A DNA stretch of 64,000 nt from Chamaea fasciata (taxonomy: Eukaryota; Chordata; Aves; Passeriformes; Sylviidae). Position numbers and translations under genes: made by a program. Shown piece after piece: positions 35,920 to 48,795 of the stretch. The stretch's first letter is position 1. The number at the start of each line of letters is the position of its first letter. The stretch is taken from positions 92,768,646 through 92,832,645 of the forward strand of contig JARCOQ010000003.1 in assembly GCA_029207755.1 (NCBI GenBank). Reading direction: 5' to 3'. The notes under the pieces were generated by a model. That model had not been told where the DNA came from and made no database searches. It saw only the letters and a list, made by a program, of their open reading frames with translations.

Positions 35920-38900
35920 TCATTTTCATGTTGTCCTGTATGTTGCATTTTATGCTGTTTGGTCATAACTCATCGTCAAGGCAAGTTTATAATGTTCTTG
36001 TGATAATCACATGGAGGCCCTTTTCTATTAATTTTTAAATCTTCTTTGCAAAGCCTAAAAAAATACTTGAAAGTAACTTGCTTTCATTATAATCAACTAA
36101 TCTTTTTAATAAATGATTGTTCACTTGGCAATGAGAGCAAGTCAACACAACGTCTGGTAACTGTCAGTAAGTTTGATTGCAGCACCAATTTGATCAAATT
36201 GCAGTTGATGAGTGTCTCCAGTTTAAGTCAATTTGCATGCCTGTTTCCAGTTTTAGAAAACTATTTGGATGATTGAAGGAATATGAACACTAAAAGTAAA
36301 CAAGAAGATGATTAGATGGGGAACAGATTTTATTCTCCTGCTATAGATACATGGATATATCTTTTTAAGAAATTGTAGTAGAGAGCAGATTGACAGCTTT
36401 ATTGGTTTTATGTTGGATTACTTAAGTGATATTTCTGACAACAAGAAATGAAAAAACAAATTAAGCAGTTCATCGTTTTTTGAGAACTTGTTAAATACAC
36501 ATGCAAAGCTGATCTTCCCAAATCAAAAGAAATGAATAGTATTGTCTATCAGTAACATGAATTTTGTCTACATAATGAAACAAATCTGCAGCTTAAAAAC
36601 TGACAGCTGAACCAATAAACACTGTTACAAAATCAACAATTTTATTTATACTTGTAAAGGTTTGCAATTGTGTGGGCTGCAGAGATTGTTCTTTCTCAGA
36701 GCCCAAATATACTTAAAAAAACCCCAATACACAAAACAAACAAAACACACACACCTCAACAAACCCTGGAGTTTGTCTAGCCTACAAATTCAGCCCTAAT
36801 TCTACACTTATGTAAGGAAAAAAAGTCAGAGAAGGCATGCCTTCAGGTCTTGAAGCAATTTTCCTGTCTATGGATGCTTAATGTCACTGCACCTCATTTA
36901 TCCTCCACTCCTCCCCCACCTCTCATTACAATAGCCCTGATTACTGTTTGACACCAATCAGAGCAAGAAATGCTTTTGGACTGCTGGCAGCATGGAAGGT
37001 ACACCAGGGGACCTCTCTGGTGCTGAGGTCTAATAACTGGGATTCCTCTGCCTCTCCCTTCTGTGAGAGGGCATCAATACATGTATCTCTGCTCATAGCC
37101 ATCAATTCACACAAAACTTTCAGGTTTATTTCCCTTTGAGACTCATATGTCTTTGAGAAATATAAGAATTTTTAAAATGAATCAGAAGTTTTCAGGCACA
37201 GATGTGGTTACAGATGAACTAGTTGTCTTTGAGTGGATTATTTTTCCATGATTTTGATTTTCATTTTCATAGAAATACTGGGATAATGTTATGACATTAA
37301 ATCTTAGTCACCAAATTCTATCAGCAAAGAACTTGACACAGAAATTAAATGCTCAAACTGTCTGACAGTTTTGAATTATAGCAATTGGATTAAACAATTT
37401 CTTCCCTCCCTAAGAACATTCAGAATAATTTCACAACTAAATATTGAAAGTTTCTTTGTTTCTTTCTTCGGAAACCAATGCTAATGATGGAACAGTATAG
37501 ATGGTTTTTTCCCACCATTGAGTAAAATTGCAGTTAAAAACCACCAAACCAAGTTTCTTTCATTTGTAAAACTTTTGGCAATTACTTCTGTGGAAGACTA
37601 TTTCTTATTTATAATATAACCCCTACAAGATTCTATTCTACAGTAAGTATTATTATGTCAGGTCCATTAGTGCTAAGTTTCATTTTTAAAGGTCTCTCAG
37701 GGCAGCTAAAATAATAGCAAAAAACTGAAGACATACACCACTAATGAAGTCTGTTTCATAATCTCAGAGCTATGTTCTTGCACCATTTTGACAAAAAGTA
37801 ATTACTTTCTTTATTTTACCCGAAGGCTAAACTTTTAATATAAGAAAAAAAAAAGAGTGGGAAAAATACCCATTGAATTAAATGTGCAGCATAAGTAAAA
37901 ATAGAATGACATAATGCTTAACAATAAGCCTATATGTTCTTACTGAAACTATTCATATTCCCACCAAAAAGAAGTTAAGACTAGAATTGTTTCCTAGATT
38001 TCCAGTAAACACTATTTTTAAGACAGAGAAAATGTACATACACACACATATATACTTACATGTTCATTTTTATTTTAATGACTGAATTATTCATGTCACT
38101 AATAATGACTGTAGTTTTAGAGCAAAGTAGGCTTGAGTTCTGGTTAGCAATGTATGTATTTTTTCCATAACGTGTTACAGTCTGATATAAAATTTCACAT
38201 GCTGAATTTTATTACTATCATTTTGAATGAGTTGTTTTTTTGGTTTTTATTTTTAACTGTAATTGCAAGAATAAATCTTTTTCTCTTTTGTTTTTCCTCC
38301 TTACCTCAAAAGCAATTCCATGGTTTTTCAGTTCTTAAGAGGAGTGGGTACAAGAATGGACCACAATAATCAGTGATCTCTAATCCAAAATGTATTTGCT
38401 AAGAAGAATAGATATAAGATGGGATTATTGATGTTCATTTTCAGATTTCTGCTCTGTGGCTCGCACCAAACAGCCCCTCTGGTCCCGAGTAAAGCAGCAG
38501 CACAGACCAGAGGAGCAAAAATCTCACCCAGAGTCAACATGCCAAGCCCTGGCTGATGGTTGGGCTCCTGTGTCAAACAGGATTCCCCACCGTGGGCTCA
38601 GCATTCCCCATGATGCCAGACACACCTGTATGTTTGCTCTTGTGCTCTTGCTGTTCAACTGCTTTATAGTTCTTTTATATATATTATCTCACTGGCTTAA
38701 ATCAACACTGGCATCTCCCAATGACCATCACTAGATTTTTGTAACCCCCTGCCTCAAATGTGTTAGAAAAGTCTGCAATTACTCTGGGGTTTGTTTTGTT
38801 TTGGTTTTTTTATAGCCCATTCCAGGTTAATCTAGTCATTTAGAGATGGGCAGATCTAGTTGAAGGCTCATTATTTTGGGTTGTTCTTTCAGGTGGACTT

Positions 38901-40024
38901 CATTGTCTGAAATTAGTACTAAAAGTTGTTGTATTCTGCACTGCTTGTGGAGACTGCAGAGCATATTAGTTAGAGGAGAGGCATGTTATTAAACCATCGT
39001 CAGAAAATCCGTTACTTGCCCAATGAGGTCCTGTTTTTGTTCAAGGTGACAAAAATACTGCAAAGAAGCTATGAGTTCAACTTATTTAATTAGCAAATAT
39101 TAATACTGTAGAACTGTAAAACTTTTTATAAAATTATTTCCAAGCTGGGTCTATGTGCTGAGCTTTAAATCCATTTTAAATCATCTAGAGCTATTCTGGA
39201 TAAATAGGGTCTGAATCTAGCTGTGTTATTTCCACAGCATTCCCAGAGCTCAGATTACATTTTGAAACATGGTTCATGGGGATATTTAGCATCTTTATTA
39301 ATAAAAAGATTTACACATCTTCTAAGGGAAACAAGTCCCTCAACAGTTTGGATAGAATAGTAACCATTGATAGACAGGTCAATTCCTTTACTGTGTTTAA
39401 AATATGGTTTAATCATTGCATAGTATCTAGTAAGATATTCCAAAATTAGAGCAGAAAGAATTCAGAAGCCATTTTAATGTGCTCTTTTACACCTCTGTCC
39501 AATCAAAACATTACTTTTGATTATGGCTTACTGTCATCAGGTACCCCACCTCTTACTTAGCCACATTACACTACATACTGAATTAACAAAAAACCTTACC
39601 ACAAACCTGGTCAGCCAGCTCTATATCTTTCAATTTCTGATCTCTCTTTTGAAGAACCAAGTCATTCACAGACTAGAGAGAAGAATTGAATAAAAACTTT
39701 TACAGTGAAACATAGCTATGCATCTATTCAAATTTTTTTTCACACTTCTGCTTTAATCTCTGCTTGTGTCTTCTCTGAAGAAGGCTAAAAAATGTCAGAA
39801 AAGTAGACATCATGAAGGAAATTCTAGGAAAACAAGAATATTTGAGGAAAATATTTCTATTAAATGATGAGAGAAAGCAAAGCAGAATTTTCTGAATTTA
39901 ATTATGGAGCCATTTTGGCATAAGTAAAATAGTCCAATTACAAAGATTGAAAAATGAAGGGGCACACTATGCTGATGCCTGATCACCTGGAAATCTGTGA
40001 AAGCCATAAATATATTCCAGTTGT

Positions 40025-40047
40025 TTTGTTTGTTTGTTTGTTTGTTT
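40025..40047 (+). repeat. (GTTT)n microsatellite
   Basis: About five GTTT units following tccagttgtttt. Confidence 0.85.
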
Positions 40048-42323
40048 TTGTATGAGTGGATCACACGTAGTGAATCTTCCAAACTGAAGTAGACATATAT
40101 GCAAGAAGTAAAAATTTACTTCAACTCTATTTCCTGAAAGGTTTAGCTTGAAAGGAATGGGGTTTCACACACTAAATTAAGAACAGCTCTCCTTGCATAG
40201 CAATCATGTGAAAGGAGAAACATCTTCCAGAGTTCCAGAGTCATAAAATGGATAGAGAACTCATGGCAATTAGTAATAAACTGTTCTGTAGTCCAAGTGT
40301 TTCAGACCATGTTACGACTAATTATTATGGTAAAAAATAATAATAAAAGTACCATATTATAAAAAATGGCTATGTAAAAGCAACATAGAATTTAATATAA
40401 ATATTTCTTTCTGATTGTTATGTTATCTAGTGTTTGGAAGCAATTTTTTTTTTTTACCTTTTCAAAACTAGATTTCTATGAAGATTATAGATTTTTTGCA
40501 TACTTGCCACATTGGTAATCCTGAAGTTACCTCAATGTTGAGAAAATCAAGTCTCATACCTTCATATCATGGTTGTAATTCCATTATTAGTCCTTTACAG
40601 AAAACAGGTGAATTAAGGCAATAAAGATGTAAGAATGAAACAAAACAGATTTTTTAAACCCTGGAATCTGGATAAAATCTTTTCAGATTTCTCAAGAGCC
40701 TGGACTGCAGTTTTTAAATGACATTTGGAATTCTAGTTCCTCACCAAAGAAATTTTAAGAAAAGCTGAAAGAAAGCAAACTTCTCTAAAATCAGATGCTA
40801 ATTAAGCATAGTTATTAATTACTTTGGCTAACAAGCTCAAAGATCATCTGAGAAATGGCTTTAATTAGATCTTTAGTATCTCAAGAAAAATCTGTAAATA
40901 AGTGTATTAAATCAGAAAATATATTGCAGTAAAATATATTGCGCTTGGGAAGGAATGTATGTCAGTATGAATGAAAATCAGTCAATATCCATTTTAAAGT
41001 CAGGTGCTTTTTGAAATATTTAGGAAAGTAGCCACAGGGAACCCTAAGGGTGAAGTCTTTAAATTGGTTGAACAACAACAACAAAAAAATCCAGTATGAA
41101 TTTTCCAAACTATTAGTAGCCATAAGATTTTCTGCTATTTGACATTTTAAACTTCATCATTTTTCCTTCCTTTAAAGAAACAGTGGTTATAGTTTTCTCC
41201 AAAATAAGCAAGGAAGAAGTAGACAAAAAGCCAAATAATTCTTCTCTGCCAGCTCTTTATGTGGACATCGGTGACTGTTGCAAGCTTTACATTTCAGCAA
41301 TTCTGGAGAAAGTAAGCACACTTGTTTTCAGGACAGCCTTAAAATTTCCTTGACCTTAAGTGATGTGGCATTAAATCAGGTTACACTAAGGAAACAGCAC
41401 TGACCCTTCTGACAACTGATTTCTCACTTGTGATGGATGAAGACATCTATATACTAAATCTCTTAGATTCACAGCTGTTGTTAGGAACAGTAACCATGGT
41501 CTTCTTAAATCTAAACAGTCCTATATGAAGTGAAAGGATTGCTCAAGTGAGCTGCCTTTTTTTTTGTTGTTGTTTTTGTTTTTTCTGACAGAAAATCACA
41601 AAACAATGCTTTATCATTTCCAGAGGCCTTTTATCTGAATAAGGGCCATAGAAACTTATGATGAGTGAGTGTTAGGAAAACTTGAAATATTACTGGAAAA
41701 AATTACTGAGAAAATTTAATATTAGCGAGTCAATGCAAGTGGTGAAAATTGTTTTTAAAGCAATTGATTTTCAGTAGATTTGGTGAAATAAAGAGAGAGA
41801 GATTAAAAAATTACACTTTCCTAAACATCGAAGATGTTTCCATTGGAATTAATACAACCTTCTTTATTCCTCTAGAAACTTTAATTTTTAACCAGGTTGT
41901 ATTAACTATTCCTGTGTTAAAAATGTGTGTAGCTGAATAAATGTCTGTTGCTAAGCAGTTAATATAGATATAAATATCAGTGCCGCCTTTTTGAATACAC
42001 TAGAGCAAGTTAATTGAAGTATAGTACTTGTCCTTTTGATTTTCACTATACTCCTTGGAAATTACGTCATCTTCTGCATTTTCCCAAGATGAAAGTTTCT
42101 TTAAATTACAGGGTGTTGATATCAATCCATGCAAGCTGTTCTTCAGGACCTAGAAGATACCAAAGGACTTGAAGGTGAAGTTCACCTGCACATTACAGGT
42201 TATTTATGTTCTAATCTTTGATGTTCGTGGTGGTTATCTCTCTGTCCCTGTATTTATCTTTCAAAACAAATAATAAAAAGGAGAATTTGCGTGGCCAGTT
42301 CTATGACTTGATCAAGTAAGTCA

Positions 42324-42480
42324 CTGAGATTAGCTCAACTGGTTAGAGTATGGTGCTAATAAGGCCAAGACTGTAGATCTGATCTCTAGATGGGCCATTC
42401 ATTTAAGCATTGGACTGGATGATCCTTGTGAGTGGCTTCCAACTCCGAATATTCTGTGATCCTGTCAACATTAGTCACTA
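42324..42480 (+). mobile_element. tRNA-Ile-derived SINE with CR1-type tail (TguSINE1-like)
   Basis: The first 74 bases (42324-42397) align end to end with a tRNA-Ile: tagctcaactgg (42331-42342) is a perfect pol III A box. Then come gtatggtgctaataaggcc with anticodon AAT (42357-42363 region) and the 3' acceptor part gggcca (42392-42397). The B box (agatctgatct) is eroded. After a short linker, 42409-42478 reads like a CR1 3' end (ttggactggatgatccttgt ... ttccaact ... attctgtgatcctgt), with the octamer tail. A tRNA-Ile head with a CR1 tail is the structure of the passerine SINE TguSINE1, mobilised by CR1 machinery. The damaged B box and loss of cloverleaf pairing rule out a functional tRNA. Confidence 0.8.
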
Positions 42481-42836
42481 TGAATTTCCAGGAGAATGAG
42501 TAGAATTCACTACTTTCTGTATAATTTGAGACCGGGTTACTTAGCCTTCACATTAATTCTCCCAGGTTCTCTTCAAGAAAGAGCAGACAATGTAGTGACA
42601 ATCCTTTTTCTCAGAAAGATTATTAGAAATATCCAAACTCATTTTGGATTAATATGATTTTAAAAATGTTAGAGGAGCAGATATTTAGCATGTTAGCTGT
42701 ATTTAGGTGCCTCAGAATGTAGAAACATAGATTATCAAGTTCTGGCTACTTAATTAATTGTTTATATTTTAAATTTTTTTTGTGTTACATTTACAGGTTT
42801 TGTTAAATGACCTTAGAAAATATTTAGATATTATAA

Positions 42837-42862
42837 AATATCTTTAAATATTTAAAGATATT
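42837..42862. repeat. 26-bp perfect AT-rich palindrome
   Basis: The 26 bases from 42837 read identically on both strands (half-site aatatctttaaat). They lie within a wider AT-rich patch (42820-42890) where agatattataaa occurs twice. Confidence 0.9.
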
Positions 42863-43136
42863 ATAAATATGTTTATAAATATAAAGATATACCCTCCCAC
42901 GACCCTTTTCAAAAGAAATTGTTCCTTAAATTTAGAACAGCTGACTTGTTCTTCCTGGACTATTAATATCAGTTTTAAGTTTTCAAACCTTCAGCTTTTA
43001 TTGGAATTGTTGCTAGTGTGCAAAGCACATCTAATGTACTGGTATTTATTGCTATCCTGCATTATTTCTTTATTATTTGAGCAATAAACCAGCACACTGC
43101 TGCTTTGCCCATTGTAATTATCCACAACCCAGGAGA

Positions 43137-43171
43137 TTTTTTTTTTTTATTTTATTTTTTTTTTTTTTTTT
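43137..43171 (+). repeat. T-rich homopolymer tract
   Basis: 35 bases containing only T apart from two interrupting A residues. Confidence 0.9.
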
Positions 43172-46100
43172 ACCTTCAGGAAAGAAATGAGATGAAACAG
43201 TATTGATTAGTAAGAAAGTAAAAATAGAATTAGTCCTTCAGCACAATTCCTTCTATAAAGAACTGTTTCAAAGGAAGGTTTTAGCACCTGAACAAGGATA
43301 TCTTATGTCCCTGGGATCAGCACTAACTGCTGTTAGCTACATTGCTTTCATAAAATTGTATCATTCATTTGATCTTCCTCCCACAAAATTTGATTCCAAG
43401 TGTTCTACAGCATATCAAGGATTTTTATTACATTCACAGTTTTAATACAATTTTTGCAATTAAATATAGAAGTTGTAAATTTATATATAGAGGCGTTGTA
43501 TCTGGGTTTGCTGTTATGTGCTACTAATAAAAGTCAATTTCTTGCAGTTATTTAAAGAAATATGTATAGATTCAATGTGTATGTATTTATGCAGGTTTAA
43601 GGAGATCAGGTTTATATGTCCAGAAAAATTCAATTTTCTAGATTTTTTCCAAATATTTTTGCCTTGATTCCTCAGCACGGACTGCTTCTTGTTGTCTTTG
43701 ACCTATTGTTCTCTACTTCATCCTCAATTCTATTGCCATCAAATATATTTTATGAAAGAAGCGAGATAAAAGTCTCATCAGTTTGTGTTTCTTCTACAGT
43801 ACTAATACTTCCAACACCCTTGTCACTGAGCACTGTGCTCTGTAGCAATTTAGTTACACATTACAGAATTATAATTTTTTATGTATTTCATTCACTCCTC
43901 AAGTTAACAATGAAGTAGGGTAATGCTATTTCTGGCTTGTGCTTATAACTCAATAAATTGCTTACACTGCTTACATCATGTCAGTGCCAGTTCTTCTATG
44001 CCTTCATATGGTAATTCTATTTTTCTTGTGATACATTTTTACAGCAGTTACTTCAACTTTAAAATGATGAGATAGTTCCAGTTCCTAGTGCTGCAAACTA
44101 CAGAGGAGGTTTAATAAAAGGGGTTTGTATATGGGTTTGCCTACCTTCTCTGGGTACTTTCTTCGATACAGGTTAGGCTTGAATTTGTTTTAGTCCCCTG
44201 ATAATCCATTTTGCCTTCCCAATAATTTGTATGCTTTTCTGAAGGTACCTGACTGAAAAGGTTTCTGGCAGAGAAATTCAATCACAACCTTGGAATAACT
44301 TGAATTAAAGATCACACTTATAAATAGTATGACTACTCTGAGGCTGGAAGACTGGGCTAATTTGGGGAAGAATGCCTTTTCCATTTCTTGCTAATAAACA
44401 CTTAAGAACTTACATGTAACCTTATCTTTTACCTGCTTAAAAGATTATGGGATATACAAAATTTTTGTGAATCATGTTCAAAATATTTTTGGGGCAATAC
44501 ATACATGTTCTGACTGTCATACAGTAGGACTGTTGCAGTTCTGGAGGAAAACTGGGAGTGTACAAACATTTGTAAGGATCTTAATGTCAGAGTACATATT
44601 TTTTGTTAATTTTATCCATTAAATGTTGACTTTTTTTTCTTTGTCATAATGTCTTGTTATAGCTGGCATTAATAAATCAGATGACCAGAGGAAAAAAAAA
44701 ACCAAAAAACAAACCGAAACCAAAATAAGCCAACAAATAAACTGAAGCAGCTACTTAGGGCAACAACCAGCTTTGTAGCCATGTAAAAAATGTCAAGATG
44801 TTCAATATGTTCTTATGCCATTTACTAAAGTGGCTCATCACCATCTCTCTGCTGGGAGAAGGGTCTAAGGATTTGGCTCCTGTAACCCCTGGACCAGAGA
44901 TAATGCTTTGTAGTTTGTGGGTCAAGAGAACCCTTCACCTGATCTCATCTCTAGGTTACCCCAAAATTTAATCTCACAATGTTTTATACTAGTGGGTCTT
45001 TCTGTTGGTGTTACCCAATCTAAGGAGCTTTGCAACCCACAGTCTCCTCAGGGAATTCCTTTGCTTCTTGCAACATCCTAGTAGCCAAATTCTTCTGTCC
45101 AAATCTATGAATATTTCTTTCAGACTATACCACAAGAAAAGACAACAATTGCTGTTTGATGTTGAAAGAAATTGCTAAAAATATGTCATTAAATGCAGGG
45201 AAAAAAAGGGAAGCATCACTGTTTGAAGGACTGAAGAGCAGCAATCAATAGGACCATACTGACACAATTATTTTGTTTTCAGGACATGATTTTTTTACCC
45301 AGTTAGTAACACAGGCATTAGTAAAGTAACCTCATATACTGTCCTGCTGTAAGCACAACAAGATGATCTGACAGTTTTGATTTGAACCTAGGCAAAGATG
45401 ACCTTAGGGAGCTTGGCAACCCAAATCTATGCAGGGAGAACCTTGGAAAAACTCTTGGGAATTGTGAAGGGCTCAGAGTCATTGTAATGTAGAGAATATA
45501 CAGATACTGGCATCCAGCCAGTCAAACAAGCCTCATTTTGATACAAGTTTTAAAATGTAAGCAAATGTCCCTTACAATTAAAATAATGATATATGAGGAA
45601 TATTAATTATTCAGGAGTAGTAACTGATAAGGAGTATACATGTAATTTAGCAGAAGAGATTTGTTTAACTATAAAATCAATAGAAGCGTGTGTAAGACAG
45701 TTCAAAGATTTTAGCATTCCTTTTTGATTTGCCCTCTCTCCTTTTACTCCAGTTTTCTCTGGTGATTTTCAGTGATGCCACTGGGATATAAATGTAAAGA
45801 AAATTAATTTGTGAGCATTCAGTTTCAACCATTTTTTAAATAGTACATCCTGCTTGCTTTTATCTGGCAAATACATGCCAAATCTTATATTTGGATGGGG
45901 TGTGTGCCTTTTTTTTTTTCTTGATGTTCCTTATCTTCTCACAGGTCTGGGCTGCAAGGCCTTTATCCTAACAAATGCAAAGTTTGCAGGCATAAAAACC
46001 ATGGTTTTAAGCCTTGAGCATGACATAATTTCTTTTAGATTTGCCAGGAATACAAACTTCTAATTCAAATCTGTTTGCAGTTTTCATTCCAGGGAATTCT

Positions 46101-48642
46101 TTGAGAACTTCAGGGAGATGAACAAAAACACATGTTTAGATAAGGATCAAAAGCTACCCTGAAGGTTAAGATAAACTTTAAGAGGTTCTAATTCTGTCAC
46201 AGTTCCTGCTTTTTGGTAGCTTTTCTTAGTGCAATTTTCTGTTGCTATTTCTAAACTTTAAACCTGGAAATTCTTATTTATAAGAACTATGCATGTTGAA
46301 GTGTCTTCCAATTACTGTTGAATGTTGTTGAAGTAGCTGAGACGTTCTCTCTCTTCAAGTCTCTTTAGCAAATATGAAGAGAAGGTCAAGCAGGGGACAA
46401 AACAGATCTGGTCCTCAATAAAAATTGTTCACAGAACTCTGCTTTCTGAACAAAAATGTCCATCACAGGTTAATCAGTTCTGTAACAGAAAAAAGCACTT
46501 TGAAAAAATCACTAGCTAATTAAGTAGTTTTGTCCAGTTATTTTCAGCTACAAAGGAAACTGAAAAAGCTCATAGTACATAGTTATTCAGTAAACTTTTT
46601 AGTAGCAATACTTAATTCAGTCCTTTCCACTGTCTCCCTTTCACAATTTTCTTTAGAATTCCTTAGTATAGCAACTTCTTCCTAAAAATCTAGTTGAATT
46701 TTTATTAAATAGAGAAATGTATATAAAGAGTGATTTCTGGGATATTTTTCAGCTGCGACGGGGGAGCCTTGACTAGTATTCCCAGATTAAACAGTCAGAT
46801 ATGCATTATTCCTGTAGCACAGACTTTCCTGAGCAGCTCTTTGTTATGAGACAAAACACATAGACACAGAGATTTTGCTGAAAAAACTCTGAATTTTTCT
46901 TTGCCTTCTGGTACTGCATTTGTTTTACCTTTTCTCTTGGTTGTGAAAAATATCATCACTATAATGTTTTTCGCTGCTCAAAAGCTTTTCTCAATTCTCT
47001 CCTAAGGCAGTTGATGTAATCCTGTTGATCTTTGGCAAGGACACTCACATTTATGTTTGCAATGGTAAAAAAAGCAAATGCCTTAGCCTACAAAAAACAA
47101 AATGCAATGACCATCACATTACTGGAAAGTTGTCACTGCAACAATATTTCCAGTGATTGTTCATTCATATTCTAAGTATTTTCACTGTTACCTCAAAAAA
47201 AGTGTTTTTTAAAAGACATAGTAAAGAAAGCCTAAGAATATTGAAGATGTGACTGACCCAAAACAGCTGTCAAAAAAAGTAGATGCAGAAATCTAAACTA
47301 GTCGCAAGTGGGTTTTATGCAAGTGAGTATCTCTCTATTCTGTGGCTTTTGGTGCTTATTATAAAACATCATGAAGTGTCCAAAGGAAAGAGGTTGCTCC
47401 AGAGGTGATAAAGAAAGCACTGTAGACTATCCTAGAATAGCTGTCTAGCTAGGAATAACTGTGATTTTGTCAGATAAGTCTCAGACTTATGTTACTCATT
47501 AGCTGAATATCAAGAATTCTTTTATATTCTTTTATATTCCTGATATAACAATGTGAATGGGAATTCTGAGTCCACACAATACAGCAGACTGGATATTTTG
47601 GTGTTTCAGAAGATAATGATTTCACTTCAAGTGAATGAACTGTCTGAACTCAGACTGTTATATTGCTTTTAAATATAAAAATATTGTGCAATTTTATTAA
47701 ATATTTTCAGATTTGCTTTTTACACAATGACAACTTGATAAACCCTTCTTTTTTTACCTTCTATCTTCTAGAACTAGACTGATCATGATTTTAAGTGTTC
47801 AAGAAAGTACAGACTATTTCTAAGGAAAATAGGATCCTTTAAGAAACATATCTGCATTCTACAAATTAATCACATTGGCCTTTAATTCAAATTCTTAAAT
47901 ATTAATAAAACTACAGTGTGTTTATCACTCAAGAATTTTTCTAAAAATTCCATTGTATAAAATTCTTGTATTTATGTGGATATCTATATGTGCCACTTAA
48001 TATTTAAAGACAGAATTATGTAAAGAACTAGACTGGCTGTGTCCACTAGTATTTTTGAATACTTGGAGCATGTCAACCAATGGATTGAAAATCATTTTAA
48101 ATTGAGTTGGATTTTCAACCAAATTCCACACTTTTTAAAAAGGCTATTAAAAATAATAACTTCAGAACTATCCTGTAAATAGAAACTAGACCTTTTAAAA
48201 TGTAATAGATGTACTGTATAAAATGCGTGTATTAAAATTTGTGTGTGTAAAATTATACAGTGGAATGTAAAACCCCAGATTCCTGGAAGCAGTAGGAGGG
48301 CATCTCCAAACATTCCAGTCTTTTTTTAGCTTGAAGGTGTTACCTCAACATCTGCAGAAGAGATAACGGGGAAACGGCCCATTAATCACAGGCTGACCAC
48401 ATCTTCACCGTTAATCAGAAGATCTGATACCGATCTGGGTGGAGATCAGCAGAAGCCTCCCAACAGAAGATTCAGAGACTCTTCTTTCAGACTTTCATTC
48501 AATTCCTCAGGAAGCCCTTTCAAACATCCCTCACGGGGTGTGGGACATTTCAATGATTGTATTATTTGCATGATGTCATGTTCTTTGGGCGAATCCACGT
48601 TCTTTGTAATAGTCTTGCTTTCGCCTCAGGGCAGAAAAATGG

Positions 48643-48648
48643 TATAAA
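48643..48648 (+). promoter_or_regulatory. TATA box of the young LTR
   Basis: tataaa in ggtataaaacacctaccc, 147 bases before the polyadenylation signal. Confidence 0.65.
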
Positions 48649-48789
48649 ACACCTACCCTGAGACCCCAATTTTGTGGACAGTACTCCGGAGAAGCACCCT
48701 TTGCTGCTCCCGGATTGTCCACCCAACATTCGATCGATGTTGTCCTGATTTATCATGGCGTTTTCCGAAATTGATTTTTGAAATTGTTA

Positions 48790-48795
48790 AATAAA
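48790..48795 (+). promoter_or_regulatory. Polyadenylation signal of the young LTR
   Basis: aataaa, 38 bases before the LTR end. Confidence 0.65.

Larger units (their letters stand above)
32423..42323. other. About 10 kb with no recognised gene or transposon
   Basis: AT-rich unique sequence. Structures listed separately: a hairpin at 34610-34647, an inverted-repeat pair at 35606-35919 and a GTTT run at 40025-40047. A GC-richer patch at 38440-38740 holds a 92-codon GTG-started frame with no domain. A/C-rich runs occur at 36712-36765. No splice-like or coding pattern is convincing. Confidence 0.5.
42481..48337. other. About 6 kb unique AT-rich sequence
   Basis: No gene or transposon recognised. 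Contains the AT palindrome at 42837-42862, a T-rich tract at 43137-43171 and an A/C-rich tract at 44683-44725. Frames of up to 100 codons (43616-43918) show no domain. Confidence 0.55.

Noticed and set aside
38456..38734. A frame whose first residues read ARTKQ, like the histone H3 N-terminus
   Set aside because: It begins with GTG, the similarity stops after five residues, no other histone sequence follows, and the region has no histone-like context.
42324..42397. Possible functional tRNA-Ile gene
   Set aside because: The B box and T arm are eroded, acceptor pairing is lost and a CR1-like tail is attached: a SINE.
43137..43185. Poly-T tract ending accttcag, like a splice acceptor or the reversed poly(A) tail of a retrocopy
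   Set aside because: No open exon follows the AG, and no reversed AATAAA or gene-like sequence lies beyond the T run.
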